A stretch of 64,000 bases of DNA, taken from Streptomyces seoulensis (GTDB lineage Bacteria > Actinomycetota > Actinomycetes > Streptomycetales > Streptomycetaceae). Of the stretch, positions 48,698 through 57,212 are shown in pieces (position 1 is the first letter of the stretch; every line of letters starts with the position of its first letter). The notes under the pieces were generated by a model. That model saw nothing but the letters and a program-made list of their open reading frames with translations. It did no database searches and was not told the origin of the DNA. Where the stretch lies: contig NZ_AP025667.1 in assembly GCF_022846655.1 (NCBI RefSeq), positions 6,113,001 through 6,177,000 on the forward strand. The letters are read 5' to 3'. The translations under genes were made by a program, and so were the position numbers.

Positions 48698-50016
48698 CGG
48701 TCGACGCCTCCCATCACGGGGTCGATGGACGCCACGGCCACGATGACGTCGGCGACCTGGCCGCCCTCGCACATCGCCGCCATGGCCTGGAGATTGGTGA
48801 AGGACGGGTCGCGGAAGTGGACCCGGTAGGGGCGGGTGCCGCCGTCGGAGACGGCGTGCACGCCGAGTTCGCCCTTGGGCGACTCGACGGCCGCGTACGC
48901 CTGGCCCGGCGGGACCCGGAAGCCCTCGGTGACCAGCTTGAAGTGGTGGATCAGGGCCTCCATGGAGGTGCCCATGATCTTCTTGATGTGGTCCAGGGAG
49001 TTGCCGAGTCCGTCCGGGCCGAGCGCGAGCTGCGCGGGCCAGGCGATCTTCTTGTCGGCGACCATGACCGGGCCGGGCTGGAGCCGGTCCAGGCACTGCT
49101 CGACGATCCTGAGCGACTGGCGCATCTCCTCCAGCCGGATCAGGAAGCGGCCGTAGGAGTCGCAGGTGTCGGCGGTCGGCACGTCGAAGTCGTAGGTCTC
49201 GTAGCCGCAGTACGGCTGTGCCTTGCGCAGGTCGTGCGGCAGGCCCGTGGAGCGCAGGATCGGGCCGGTCGCGCCGAGCGCCATGCAGCCGGCCAGGTCG
49301 AGGTGGCCGACGTCCTGCATACGGGCCTTGAAGATGGGGTTCCCGGTGGCGAGCTTGTCGTACTCCGGGAGGTTCTTCTTCATCTTCTTGACGAACTCGC
49401 GGATCTGGTCGACCGCGCCGGGCGGCAGGTCCTGGGCGAGTCCGCCGGGGCGGATGTACGCGTGGTTCATCCGCAGGCCGGTGATCAGCTCGTAGATGTC
49501 GAGGATCATCTCGCGGTCGCGGAAGCCGTAGATCATGATCGTGGTGGAGCCCAGCTCCATGCCGCCGGTGGCGATGCACACCAGGTGCGACGACATCCGG
49601 TTCAGCTCCATCAGGAGCACCCGGATGATGTCGGTCCGCTCGGTGATCTGGTCCTCGATGCCGAGGAGCTTCTCCACGGCGAGGCAGTAGGCGGTCTCGT
49701 TGAAGAAGGACGTCAGATAGTCCATGCGCGTGACGAAGGTGGTGCCCTGCGTCCACGTGCGGTACTCGAGGTTCTTCTCGATGCCGGTGTGCAGATAGCC
49801 GATGCCGCAGCGGGCCTCGGTGACCGTCTCACCCTCGATCTCCAGGATCAGCCGCAGCACTCCATGGGTGGACGGGTGCTGGGGACCCATGTTGACGACG
49901 ATGCGTTCGTCGTCCGCCTTGGCCGCCGACTGGACGACCTCGTCCCAGTCGCCACCGGTGACCGTGTAGACGGTCCCCTCGGTGGTCGCGCGGCCGGTTG
50001 CGTGGGGAGTGCTCAC
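48694..50016 (-). CDS. nuoD: NADH-quinone oxidoreductase subunit D (complete set)
   Basis: 49-kDa-type subunit that forms the quinone-reduction site with NuoB, 440 aa. Signature stretches are [31 protein letters not shown] and YESPKGE-like [13 protein letters not shown] near the C-terminus. The GTG at 50016 overlaps the nuoC stop (GTGA). This is the only nuoD in the window, so a shared use by both complexes is conceivable. Confidence 0.96.
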   Translation of the reverse strand: MSTPHATGRATTEGTVYTVTGGDWDEVVQSAAKADDERIVVNMGPQHPSTHGVLRLILEIEGETVTEARCGIGYLHTGIEKNLEYRTWTQGTTFVTRMDYLTSFFNETAYCLAVEKLLGIEDQITERTDIIRVLLMELNRMSSHLVCIATGGMELGSTTIMIYGFRDREMILDIYELITGLRMNHAYIRPGGLAQDLPPGAVDQIREFVKKMKKNLPEYDKLATGNPIFKARMQDVGHLDLAGCMALGATGPILRSTGLPHDLRKAQPYCGYETYDFDVPTADTCDSYGRFLIRLEEMRQSLRIVEQCLDRLQPGPVMVADKKIAWPAQLALGPDGLGNSLDHIKKIMGTSMEALIHHFKLVTEGFRVPPGQAYAAVESPKGELGVHAVSDGGTRPYRVHFRDPSFTNLQAMAAMCEGGQVADVIVAVASIDPVMGGVDR

Positions 50017-50756
50017 GAGTACGACCTCCGCTGGTCCGGAGCCGGGATCTGGGCGCCCTTGTACTCGACGGCGATGCCGCCGAGGGGATAGTCCTTGCGC
50101 TGCGGGTGGCCCTGCCAGTCGTCCGGCATCATGATCCGGGTGAGGGCCGGGTGGCCGTCGAAGACGAGCCCGAAGAAGTCGTACGTCTCGCGCTCGTGCC
50201 AGTCGTTGGTCGGGTAGACCGCGACCAGGGACGGCACGCGCGGGTCGGCGTCGGGGGCGCTGACCTCCAGCCGGATCAGCCGGTTGTGGGTGATCGAGCG
50301 CAGGTGGAAGACGGCGTGCAGCTCGCGGCCCTTGTCGCCGGGGTAGTGCACCCCGCTGACCCCGGTGCACAGCTCGAAGCGGAGCGCCGGGTCGTCGCGC
50401 AGGGTGCGGGCGACGCGGACCAGGTGCTCGCGCTCGATGTGGAAGGTCAGTTCGTCGCGGTCGACGACCGTCTTCTCGATGGCGTTCTCCGGGAGCAGTC
50501 CCTGCTCCTCCAGCGCGCCCTCCAGCTCGTCGGCGACCTCGTCGAACCAGCCGCCGTAGGGGCGGCCCGCCGGGCCGGGGAGCCGGACGGAGCGGACCAG
50601 GCCGCCGTAGCCGGAGGTGTCGCCGCCGTTCTCGGCGCCGAACATGCCGCGCTGGACGCGGATCTCCTCGCCGCCCTGGCCGCGCTGGCCGGGGAGGTTG
50701 GAGGCCGAGAGGTCCTTCTCGGGGTTGACGCCGTTGGTGCCGTTTCCGTCGCTCAC
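50013..50756 (-). CDS. nuoC: NADH-quinone oxidoreductase subunit C (complete set)
   Basis: 30-kDa-type peripheral subunit, 247 aa. The first 60 residues are a Gly/Asn-rich leader; the NuoC domain follows, with the signature [20 protein letters not shown] and [19 protein letters not shown]. The GTG at 50756 overlaps the nuoB stop (GTGA). Unlike the set-2 NuoC it has no C-terminal repeat tail. Confidence 0.95.
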   Translation of the reverse strand: MSDGNGTNGVNPEKDLSASNLPGQRGQGGEEIRVQRGMFGAENGGDTSGYGGLVRSVRLPGPAGRPYGGWFDEVADELEGALEEQGLLPENAIEKTVVDRDELTFHIEREHLVRVARTLRDDPALRFELCTGVSGVHYPGDKGRELHAVFHLRSITHNRLIRLEVSAPDADPRVPSLVAVYPTNDWHERETYDFFGLVFDGHPALTRIMMPDDWQGHPQRKDYPLGGIAVEYKGAQIPAPDQRRSYS

Positions 50757-51307
50757 CGCAGCAGCCCCTTCATCTCGATCGTGGGCAGGGCCTTGAGCGC
50801 GGCCTCCTCCGCCTCGCGGGCGGCCTCCTCGGCGTTGACGCCGAGCTTCTCGCCCTGGATCTTCTGGTGGAGCTTGAGGATCGCGTCCATCAGCATCTCG
50901 GGGCGGGGCGGGCAGCCGGGGAGATAGATGTCGACCGGCACGATGTGGTCGACGCCCTGGACGATCGCGTAGTTGTTGAACATGCCGCCCGAGGACGCGC
51001 AGACGCCCATGGAGATGACCCACTTCGGGTTGGGCATCTGGTCGTAGACCTGCCGCAGCACCGGCGCCATCTTCTGGCTGACCCGGCCCGCGACGATCAT
51101 CAGGTCGGCCTGGCGCGGTGAGCCGCGGAAGACCTCCATGCCGAAGCGGGCCAGGTCGTAGCGTCCGGCGCCGGTGGTCATCATCTCGATGGCACAGCAG
51201 GCGAGTCCGAAGGTGGCCGGGAAGACGGACGCCTTGCGCACCCAGCCCGCGGCCTGCTCGACGGTGGTCAGCAGAAAGCCGCTCGGCAGCTTTTCTTCGA
51301 GTCCCAT
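50753..51307 (-). CDS. nuoB: NADH-quinone oxidoreductase subunit B (complete set)
   Basis: N2-cluster subunit of 184 aa. Ligands are Cys37-Cys38 ([10 protein letters not shown]), Cys103 ([10 protein letters not shown]) and Cys132 (PGCPPRPE). The ATG at 51307 lies 14 bp after the nuoA stop with GAGGGG upstream. An acidic/Ala-rich helix ([15 protein letters not shown]) closes the protein. Confidence 0.96.
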   Translation of the reverse strand: MGLEEKLPSGFLLTTVEQAAGWVRKASVFPATFGLACCAIEMMTTGAGRYDLARFGMEVFRGSPRQADLMIVAGRVSQKMAPVLRQVYDQMPNPKWVISMGVCASSGGMFNNYAIVQGVDHIVPVDIYLPGCPPRPEMLMDAILKLHQKIQGEKLGVNAEEAAREAEEAALKALPTIEMKGLLR

Positions 51308-51321
51308 GACTTAAAGGCCCC

Positions 51322-51681
51322 TCAGTCCCATTCCAGGCCGCCGCGCCGCCATACGTACGCGTACGCGACGAAGACGGTGAGCACGAAGAGCAGCATCTCC
51401 ACGAGCCCGAAGACCCCGAGGGCGTCGAAGGTGACGGCCCAGGGGTAGAGGAAGACGATCTCGATGTCGAAGACGATGAAGAGCATCGCCGTCAGGTAGT
51501 ACTTGATGGGGAAGCGCCCGCCGCCGGCCGGCGTGGGGGTGGGCTCGATGCCGCATTCGTAGGCTTCGAGCTTGGCGCGGTTGTAGCGCTTCGGACCGAT
51601 CAGCGCGGCCATGACCACGGAGAAGATCGCAAAGCCTGCCCCGAGGGCTCCCAGTACGAGGATGGGCGCGTACGCGTTCAC
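51322..51681 (-). CDS. nuoA: NADH-quinone oxidoreductase subunit A (complete set)
   Basis: First gene of the 14-gene complex I operon, 119 aa, three helices, with the conserved ECG motif in [12 protein letters not shown]. The GTG at 51681 has GGGAG at usable spacing. Upstream is a Rex-type operator, so transcription probably responds to the NADH/NAD ratio. Confidence 0.96.
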   Translation of the reverse strand: MNAYAPILVLGALGAGFAIFSVVMAALIGPKRYNRAKLEAYECGIEPTPTPAGGGRFPIKYYLTAMLFIVFDIEIVFLYPWAVTFDALGVFGLVEMLLFVLTVFVAYAYVWRRGGLEWD

Positions 51682-52445
51682 CGCTCCTCGCTCCCTTCAG
51701 TCGGCATTGACTGGTGGCGGTTCAGGGGCTCACATCTGCCTCTTCCGTCCCACTGACCCCACCTGTCCCGGCGAAGATCGAGAACATGTGAAGCAGGTCA
51801 CAAGCCCAACTGCTCCGCATCTTATGCCCGACGCTCTGTGATCTGCGACACGGGGTATTACACAAGCTTTGTGATCTCCACCACCTGACGAAGGATCATG
51901 AAGCCGGAGGATGGGTGATCTTCGTACGCGAAGCGTTCAGTTGATCACCAGAAGTGACAATCCCGCTCGTCGATGCAGGCCAGAGGGGGTGCGGAGCGGG
52001 TGCCTCAATATCAAGAGGGTTCCGTTGCATGCAAATTGGTGTTGGACGCAGGTGACTGCTAGTGGAGGGCGTTCACACCTCAGGGGGAGATCCGGGGCGC
52101 GGTGTGGACGCGGTCCGGGCATGTGCGCGCGTTCACGAACTCCGGCCGCCCGGTCGTCCACCGCGGACGCGACCGCTCCGGTGATCGTTCCGTGACCTCC
52201 GCCACACCGGTGGCGGCCGTTCCGGAACCGGGCTTGGCCATCCACCCCAACCGATGGTAGGTGCGGGGCAATTCGGACGTAATGATCAAAGACCGTGATC
52301 AACGGCCCAATGGGCCCCGTCCGCTATGTCCGTTACGGCGTCAATAAAGAGTGACGCGAACAAGTTTCGGGGATCCGATTGAACAATTGTGGCGCAGCAC
52401 ACGTTTGTTGAAGATATGAAGGAGCCCCTGGTACCGGTTGTTTCC
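51682..52445. other. 764-bp intergenic region between nuoA and the NlpC/P60 gene
   Basis: No convincing gene on either strand. It contains the Rex-like operator (51786-51803), a CACAAgctTTGTG palindrome (51863-51875), TTGCATGCAA (52025-52034) and ACAATTGT (52383-52390). The motif GTGATC recurs four times between 51839 and 51956. The stretch 51840-52040 is AT-richer than its flanks and probably holds promoters in both directions. Confidence 0.7.
51786..51803. promoter_or_regulatory. Rex (redox-sensing repressor) operator upstream of nuoA
   Basis: ATGTGA-AGCAGG-TCACAA matches the Rex consensus TTGTGA-N6-TCACAA at 11 of 12 defined positions. It lies about 105 bp upstream of the first gene of the nuoA-N operon. 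Rex is known in Streptomyces to repress respiratory genes when NADH is low and to release DNA when NADH rises. Read on the minus strand, TTGTGA could be part of the -35. Confidence 0.8.
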
Positions 52446-53270
52446 ATGTCCCACACCGCTCACATACGCAGCCACCGGAAGCCCCGCCGCAGCGCGTCGT
52501 CCATCGCCGTGCGGTCCGGTGTCGCCGGCGGCGTCCTCAGCACCCTGGCGGTCGCCGGAGCGGCCGGCTACGCGAACGCGGCCGAGGCCGAGCCCGTGAC
52601 GCAGACGCTCGAACTCCCCACCCTCACCGCCGACGTGGCCACCCAGGTCGCCCAGTCCGCGGACGCCACCCAGCAGGCGGCCGCGAACTACGAGCTGCAG
52701 GCCGAGCGTGACGCGGCCGCCGCCGACGCCGCGAAGCAGGCCAAGGCGGACCTCGCCGAGGCCAAGCAGAAGGCCGAGGCCAAGAAGAAGGCGCAGGAGG
52801 AGGCCCGTAAGGAGGCCGCCGCCCGCGCCACCCGCAACGCCGAGCGCACCGTCCTGTCCGCGAGCGCGGGCACCGACGCGGGCAGCTCCACCGTCACCGG
52901 CTCGTCCAGCGCGACCGGTTCGGCCGCGGCCATCGTGTCGTTCGTGAAGTCCCAGGTCGGCAAGGCGTACGTCTCCGGCGCCACCGGCCCCTCCGCCTAC
53001 GACTGCTCGGGCCTGGTCCAGACGGCGTTCAAGCAGGTCGGCATCAGCCTGCCGCGCGTCTCCCAGGACCAGTCCACGGCCGGCACCCAGGTCTCCCTGA
53101 GCAACCTCCAGCCCGGCGACATCCTCTACTGGGGCAGCGCGGGCAGCGCGTACCACGTGGGCGTCTACGTCGGCGACGGCATGTTCGTCGGCGCCCAGAA
53201 CTCCTCCACGGGCGTGGCCGAGAAGCCCCTCTCCTACGACCCGCCCACCGGCGCGGTCCGGGTCCTCTGA
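52446..53270 (+). CDS. Secreted NlpC/P60 cell-wall hydrolase with coiled coil
   Basis: Peptidoglycan endopeptidase, 274 aa from the ATG at 52446. A basic N-terminus and hydrophobic stretch (SGVAGGVLSTLAVAGAAG, 24-41) form a signal peptide. An Ala/Lys/Glu coiled coil runs from about 76 to 135. The C-terminal NlpC/P60 domain has Cys187 (YDCSGLVQTAF), His237 (AYHVGVYVGDG) and the LQPGDILYW strand. The start is uncertain: AAGGAG lies 20 nt before this ATG, and in-frame starts at 52416 and 52389 exist without better sites. A strong terminator follows. Confidence 0.9.
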   Translation: MSHTAHIRSHRKPRRSASSIAVRSGVAGGVLSTLAVAGAAGYANAAEAEPVTQTLELPTLTADVATQVAQSADATQQAAANYELQAERDAAAADAAKQAKADLAEAKQKAEAKKKAQEEARKEAAARATRNAERTVLSASAGTDAGSSTVTGSSSATGSAAAIVSFVKSQVGKAYVSGATGPSAYDCSGLVQTAFKQVGISLPRVSQDQSTAGTQVSLSNLQPGDILYWGSAGSAYHVGVYVGDGMFVGAQNSSTGVAEKPLSYDPPTGAVRVL

Positions 53271-53292
53271 CCCCCACCCCACCCACACACGA

Positions 53293-53323
53293 AAGGCCGC
53301 TGCCCTCGGGGGGCAGCGGCCTT
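53293..53323. terminator. Terminator hairpin between NlpC/P60 and menJ-like genes
   Basis: AAGGCCGCTGCCC (53293-53305) and GGGCAGCGGCCTT (53311-53323) form a perfect 13-bp stem with a 5-nt loop. Placed between convergent genes, it may work in both directions. Confidence 0.85.
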
Positions 53324-53383
53324 CGTACGTCTCGTGGACGGGGGGCGCCTCAGCGGGCCGGCCGAGGCGCCCTCAGCGCGGGC

Positions 53384-54667
53384 TCACGCCTTCGGGGCGA
53401 CCCTGGTGAGGCCGTTGATGACTCGGTCCATCGCGTCGCCGCCCGTGGGGTCGGTGAGGTTGGCGAGGAGTTTGAGGACGAACTTCATCAGGAGGGGGTG
53501 GGTCAGGCCGCGCTGGGCGCCGATCTGCATGACCTTCGGGTTGCCGATGAGCTTCACGAAGGCGCGGCCGAGGGTGTAGTAGCCGCCGTAGGTGTCCTTC
53601 AGGACGCGCGGGTAGCGCTGGAGGGCGATCTCGCGGGTCGCCAGGGTCGGGCGGGCGTGGGCCTGCACGATGACGTCGGCGGCGAGCTGGCCGGACTCCA
53701 TGGCGTAGGCGATGCCCTCGCCGTTGAAGGGGTTGACCATGCCGCCGGCGTCACCGACCAGCAGCAGGCCCTTGGTGTAGTGCGGCTGGCGGTTGAAGGC
53801 CATCGGCAGGGCCGCGCCCCGGATCGGGCCCGTCATGTGCTCCGGGGTGTAGCCCCACTCCTCCGGCATGGACGCGCACCACGCCTTGAGGACCTCGCGC
53901 CAGTCCAGCTCCTTGAAGGAGTCGGAGGTGTTCAGCACGCCGAGGCCCACGTTGGACGTGCCGTCGCCCATGCCGAAGATCCAGCCGTAGCCGGGCAGCA
54001 GGCGGTCCTGGGCGCCCCGGCGGTCCCACAGCTCCAGCCAGGACTCCAGGTAGTCGTCCTCGTGACGCGGTGACTCGAAGTACGTACGCACCGCGACGCC
54101 CATCGGGCGGTCCTCGCGGCGGTGCAGGCCCATCGCGAGGGAGAGCCGCGTGGAGTTGCCGTCGGCCGCGACCACCAGGGGCGCGTGGAAGGTCACCTGG
54201 CGCTTCTCGTCGCCCAGCTTCGCCGTCACGCCGGTGATACGGCCCGTACGGTCGTCGATGATCGGCCCGCTGACGTTGCACAGCTCGAAGAGGCGGGCGC
54301 CGGCCTTCTGCGCCTGCCGGGCCAACTGCTCGTCGAAGTCGTCGCGCTTACGGACCAGGCCGAAGTTCGGGTACGAGGCGAGATCGGGCCAGTCCAACTG
54401 CAGCCGGGAGCCGCCGCCGATGATGCGCAGGCCCTTGTTGCGCAGCCAGCCCGCCTCCTCGGAGATGTCGATGCCCATGGCCACGAGCTGCTTGACCGCA
54501 CGCGGGGTGAGGCCGTCGCCGCAGACCTTCTCCCTGGGGAACTCGGTCTTCTCCAGCAGCAGGACGTCGAGTCCGGCCTTGGCGAGGTGGTAGGCGGTGG
54601 TGGAGCCGGCCGGCCCCGCGCCCACGACGATCACGTCTGCGGTGTTGTCGGAGAGGGGCTCAGTCAC
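53384..54667 (-). CDS. Geranylgeranyl reductase-family flavoprotein (probable menaquinone tail reductase, MenJ-like)
   Basis: FAD enzyme of 427 aa that would saturate isoprene units; relatives such as mycobacterial MenJ reduce the menaquinone side chain. The FAD motif is VIVVGAGPAGSTTAYHLAK (13-31). ChlP-like marks include PREKVCGDGLTPRAV, VVAADGNSTRLSLAMG and LLVGDAGGMVNPFNGEGIA. The GTG at 54667 has GGGGAG 8 nt upstream, giving a start just before the FAD strand. The nearby menG, mqnC, mqnA and nuo genes support a menaquinone role, though archaeal-type lipid reduction is not excluded. Confidence 0.87.
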   Translation of the reverse strand: MTEPLSDNTADVIVVGAGPAGSTTAYHLAKAGLDVLLLEKTEFPREKVCGDGLTPRAVKQLVAMGIDISEEAGWLRNKGLRIIGGGSRLQLDWPDLASYPNFGLVRKRDDFDEQLARQAQKAGARLFELCNVSGPIIDDRTGRITGVTAKLGDEKRQVTFHAPLVVAADGNSTRLSLAMGLHRREDRPMGVAVRTYFESPRHEDDYLESWLELWDRRGAQDRLLPGYGWIFGMGDGTSNVGLGVLNTSDSFKELDWREVLKAWCASMPEEWGYTPEHMTGPIRGAALPMAFNRQPHYTKGLLLVGDAGGMVNPFNGEGIAYAMESGQLAADVIVQAHARPTLATREIALQRYPRVLKDTYGGYYTLGRAFVKLIGNPKVMQIGAQRGLTHPLLMKFVLKLLANLTDPTGGDAMDRVINGLTRVAPKA

Positions 54668-54765
54668 GGCGGGTTCTCCCCAAGGTTGAAAATCTTCGTG
54701 CCGACGGGCACTGGACATGGGCAGTCTATTCAGCAGAATTGATCAACCGGCTGAAGGGCTGCTCC

Positions 54766-55272
54766 GTGAACCGAACTCTCCCCGTAGTACGGCTGCGTGT
54801 GCCCACCGACGAGGACGCCTTCGTCTGGCACCGCGTCTTCGCCGATCCCGAGGTCATGCGGTTCCACGGGGGGCGGGCGGCCGAGCTCTCCGTGTACGAG
54901 GAGCTGACCGCGCGGCAGCGGCGGCACGACGCCGAGCTGGGCTTCTGCCTGTGGTCCGTGCTGGACGACTCCGGTGACGTCGTGGGCTTCACCGGGGCCC
55001 AGCCCTGGCCGCACGCCTGGGGGCCCGCCGGGGAGATCGAGATCGGGTGGCGGCTCGGCCGGGCGCACTGGGGCCTGGGATACGCCTCCGCCGCCGCCTC
55101 AGCCTGTCTGGACCGGGTGCGCGCCGCCGGGGTCGAGCGGGTCGTCGCCATGGTCGACGCCGAGAACGAGCGGTCCATCGCCGTCACGCGGCGGCTGGGG
55201 ATGCGGCTGTCCGAGAGATTCATGACGCCCTCCTCCGAGCGGGAAGGGCACTGCTACTCCCTGGAGTTGTGA
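54766..55272 (+). CDS. GNAT-family N-acetyltransferase
   Basis: 168 aa from the GTG at 54766 (GAAGGG upstream; a TTG at 54739 is possible). The RimJ/RimL-type pattern is present: VVRLRVPTDEDAFVWHRVF, then EIGWRLGRAHWGLGYASAAA for acetyl-CoA binding, and VDAENERSIAVTRRLGMRL. It acetylates an amino group of unknown substrate. Divergent from menJ, with 98 bp between. Confidence 0.85.
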   Translation: MNRTLPVVRLRVPTDEDAFVWHRVFADPEVMRFHGGRAAELSVYEELTARQRRHDAELGFCLWSVLDDSGDVVGFTGAQPWPHAWGPAGEIEIGWRLGRAHWGLGYASAAASACLDRVRAAGVERVVAMVDAENERSIAVTRRLGMRLSERFMTPSSEREGHCYSLEL

Positions 55273-55364
55273 CTCTGGGTAGCCGATTGTCACAGAAAGA
55301 CAGAGAGCGCTACCGAGTGGGTCCGCCCGGAGTTACCCTGCCAGTACCACTGGGGGTGACATCA

Positions 55365-55700
55365 GTGCGAATACCACCCAAAACGTCCGAGGTGCGGGTG
55401 CCTCGGTTCGTCGGGCTCATGGCCGTGGACGCCCGCGCGGCCGCCCAGGCCCGGGGACTGTTCCTCAACGCGCCGGACCGGCCCGAGTTCCAGGGCGTGG
55501 TCGTGGACTACGTCGTAAGGCAGTTCCCGGCGCCCGGCGCCGAAGTCCCGCCGGATTCCGTCGTCTACGTCTGGTTCGACTTCGGTGAGGGCGAAGGGGG
55601 CGGGGGCGTGCGGGAGCCCCGGCTCCCCGCTCCGCCCTCCGGCGGGCTCCAGCGTGAACTGGGCGAGCCCGGTGACGCGTTCGAGATGATCGGACGCTGA
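55365..55700 (+). CDS. PASTA-domain protein
   Basis: 111 aa. One PASTA domain spans residues 9-75 (VPRFVGLMAVDARAAAQARG, then VVRQFPAPGAEVPPDSVVYV), followed by a Gly/Glu and Pro-rich tail. There is no signal peptide or membrane segment, unusual for a domain that normally binds cell-wall fragments outside the cell. The GTG at 55365 has GGGGGTG upstream; another GTG lies 9 bp earlier. It ends 4 bp from menG, convergently. Function unknown. Confidence 0.78.
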   Translation: MRIPPKTSEVRVPRFVGLMAVDARAAAQARGLFLNAPDRPEFQGVVVDYVVRQFPAPGAEVPPDSVVYVWFDFGEGEGGGGVREPRLPAPPSGGLQRELGEPGDAFEMIGR

Positions 55701-55704
55701 GCGG

Positions 55705-56400
55705 TCAGAGCTGCTTGAAGCCCCGGTGCAGGGCCACCACGCCGCCGGTCAGGTTGCGCCAGGCCACCTTCGACCAGCCCGCCTTCTGGAGCTTCTCCGC
55801 CAGCGCCGGCTGGTCCGGCCACGCCCTGATCGACTCCGCCAGGTACACGTACGCGTCCGGGTTCGACGACACCGAGCGGGCCACGGGGGGCAGCGCCCGC
55901 ATCAGGTACTCGGTGTACACCGTGCGGAACGGGGTCCACGTGGGGTGCGAGAACTCGCAGATCACCACCCTGCCGCCGGGCTTCGTCACCCGGTACAGCT
56001 CCCTCAGCGCCGCATCCGTGTCCTGGACGTTGCGCAGGCCGAAGGAGATCGTCACCGCGTCGAAGGTGTCGTCCTTGAACGGCAGCTTCGTGGCGTCGCC
56101 CGCCGTGATCGGGAGCCAGGGGTGCTTCTTCTTGCCCACCTGGAGCATGCCCAGGGAGAAGTCGCAGGGGACCACGTAGGCGCCCGTGCGGGCGAAGGGG
56201 AGCGAGGACGTCGCCGTGCCCGCCGCCAGGTCCAGGACCTTCTGCGCGGGGCGGGCGTCCACCGCCTTCGCCACCTCCTTGCGCCAGCGCCGGTCCTGGC
56301 CGAGCGACAGCACGTCGTTCGTCAGGTCGTACCGTTCCGCCACGTCGTCGAACATCTCGGCGACTTCGTGCGGCTGCTTGTTCAGAGAGGCGCGGGTCAC
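55705..56400 (-). CDS. menG: Demethylmenaquinone methyltransferase
   Basis: SAM-dependent enzyme for the last ring step of menaquinone synthesis, 231 aa. UbiE/MenG marks are [20 protein letters not shown], the SAM loop [16 protein letters not shown] (55-70), [20 protein letters not shown] and the closing VALHRGFK. The GTG at 56400 fits the family N-terminus but has no clear ribosome site. It lies downstream of mqnC and an amidohydrolase-like gene on the same strand, 205 bp away. Confidence 0.93.
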   Translation of the reverse strand: MTRASLNKQPHEVAEMFDDVAERYDLTNDVLSLGQDRRWRKEVAKAVDARPAQKVLDLAAGTATSSLPFARTGAYVVPCDFSLGMLQVGKKKHPWLPITAGDATKLPFKDDTFDAVTISFGLRNVQDTDAALRELYRVTKPGGRVVICEFSHPTWTPFRTVYTEYLMRALPPVARSVSSNPDAYVYLAESIRAWPDQPALAEKLQKAGWSKVAWRNLTGGVVALHRGFKQL

Positions 56401-56605
56401 CTCGTCATTGTTGCAGGCCCGTCCGTCGTGGTTCGGTTCGGTACGCGTGCGTCGTGGGGGCGGGGCCGCGCCGGGGGGTATCCGTCCTCGGTCCGGCGAC
56501 TTCTGTTTCTACGGTGCGTTCGGCTTGGCCCTCGCCGGACGCTGCGGGCGGACACCCCCCGACACGTCCCCTCCTCGCCGTTCACCGCCTGCCGGTCGTA
56601 CGTGG

Positions 56606-57205
56606 CTAGCGGGCTCGGTACACCAGGCGGCCCTCGATCACCGTCGCCACGCAGGTTCCGGCGCCGCGTTCCACCAGTTCCGCGCGGGTCGCCACGTCGA
56701 ACACCGCGAAGCGGGCGGGGGCCTGTGGGGCCGGCGGGGGCAGGAGGATCAGGGGGCGTGGGGACAGGGCCGGGGGGCCCGGGAGGCGGTCGGGGCGTCG
56801 GCCCACCGCCAGGCCCGCTCTGCGCACCACGTCCGCCACGGCCCGTGAGCGCAGCTCTCCGGCCACCGCCACCGTGCCGTGGGCCAGCATCCGCTGTACG
56901 CCCCTGCGGGCGCTCGCGCCCAGGCGTGCGGGGTCGGCGCGGAAGATCGCCTGTGCGCGTTCTCCGGTGATCGGCTCCGTACCCAGGTCGTCCGCCTCGC
57001 GGGGGTCCGGATGGTAGGTCGCTTCCAGGAGTTCCGGGGCGTACGGGTTCAGCAGGCCCGGCAGGAGGATGCCGGGCCAGCGCCGCACCCTGGCCCGGGG
57101 CGCGGCGGCGGTGAGTTCCTCGTACGGGCCCACGGCCACCACCGACGCGCCGTCGATCAGGACCGCCGCCTCGGGAGAGTGCTCGGCGACGTGAAGTGTC
57201 AGCAC
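56606..57205 (-). CDS. Amidohydrolase-like protein lacking the metal site and most of the barrel
   Basis: 199 aa. The N-terminus (AVLIDGASVVAVGPYEEL) and C-terminus (ATVIEGRLVYRAR) form the beta-sandwich domain that frames amidohydrolases. After LPGLLN, where active enzymes have the HxH metal motif, the sequence is PYAPELLEATYH. RRGVQRMLAHGTVAVAGEL keeps an early barrel strand, but about 200 residues of barrel are missing. It starts 7 bp after mqnC, so they are cotranscribed. I cannot assign a function; a catalytic deaminase role is unlikely. Confidence 0.72.
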   Translation of the reverse strand: MLTLHVAEHSPEAAVLIDGASVVAVGPYEELTAAAPRARVRRWPGILLPGLLNPYAPELLEATYHPDPREADDLGTEPITGERAQAIFRADPARLGASARRGVQRMLAHGTVAVAGELRSRAVADVVRRAGLAVGRRPDRLPGPPALSPRPLILLPPPAPQAPARFAVFDVATRAELVERGAGTCVATVIEGRLVYRAR

Positions 57206-57212
57206 CGTGCTC

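Noticed and set aside
51837..51853. A second Rex site at TGTGATctgcgACAC
   Set aside because: Only half of the dyad matches; the right arm lacks TCACAA.
51682..52445. A second c-di-AMP riboswitch or a small gene before the NlpC/P60 gene
   Set aside because: The conserved blocks seen at 26152-26294 are absent, and the short frames here have no ribosome sites or domain features.
56606..57205. The amidohydrolase-like gene as the aminofutalosine deaminase of the pathway
   Set aside because: It lacks the metal-binding HxH motif and most of the catalytic barrel, so catalysis of this type is not credible.
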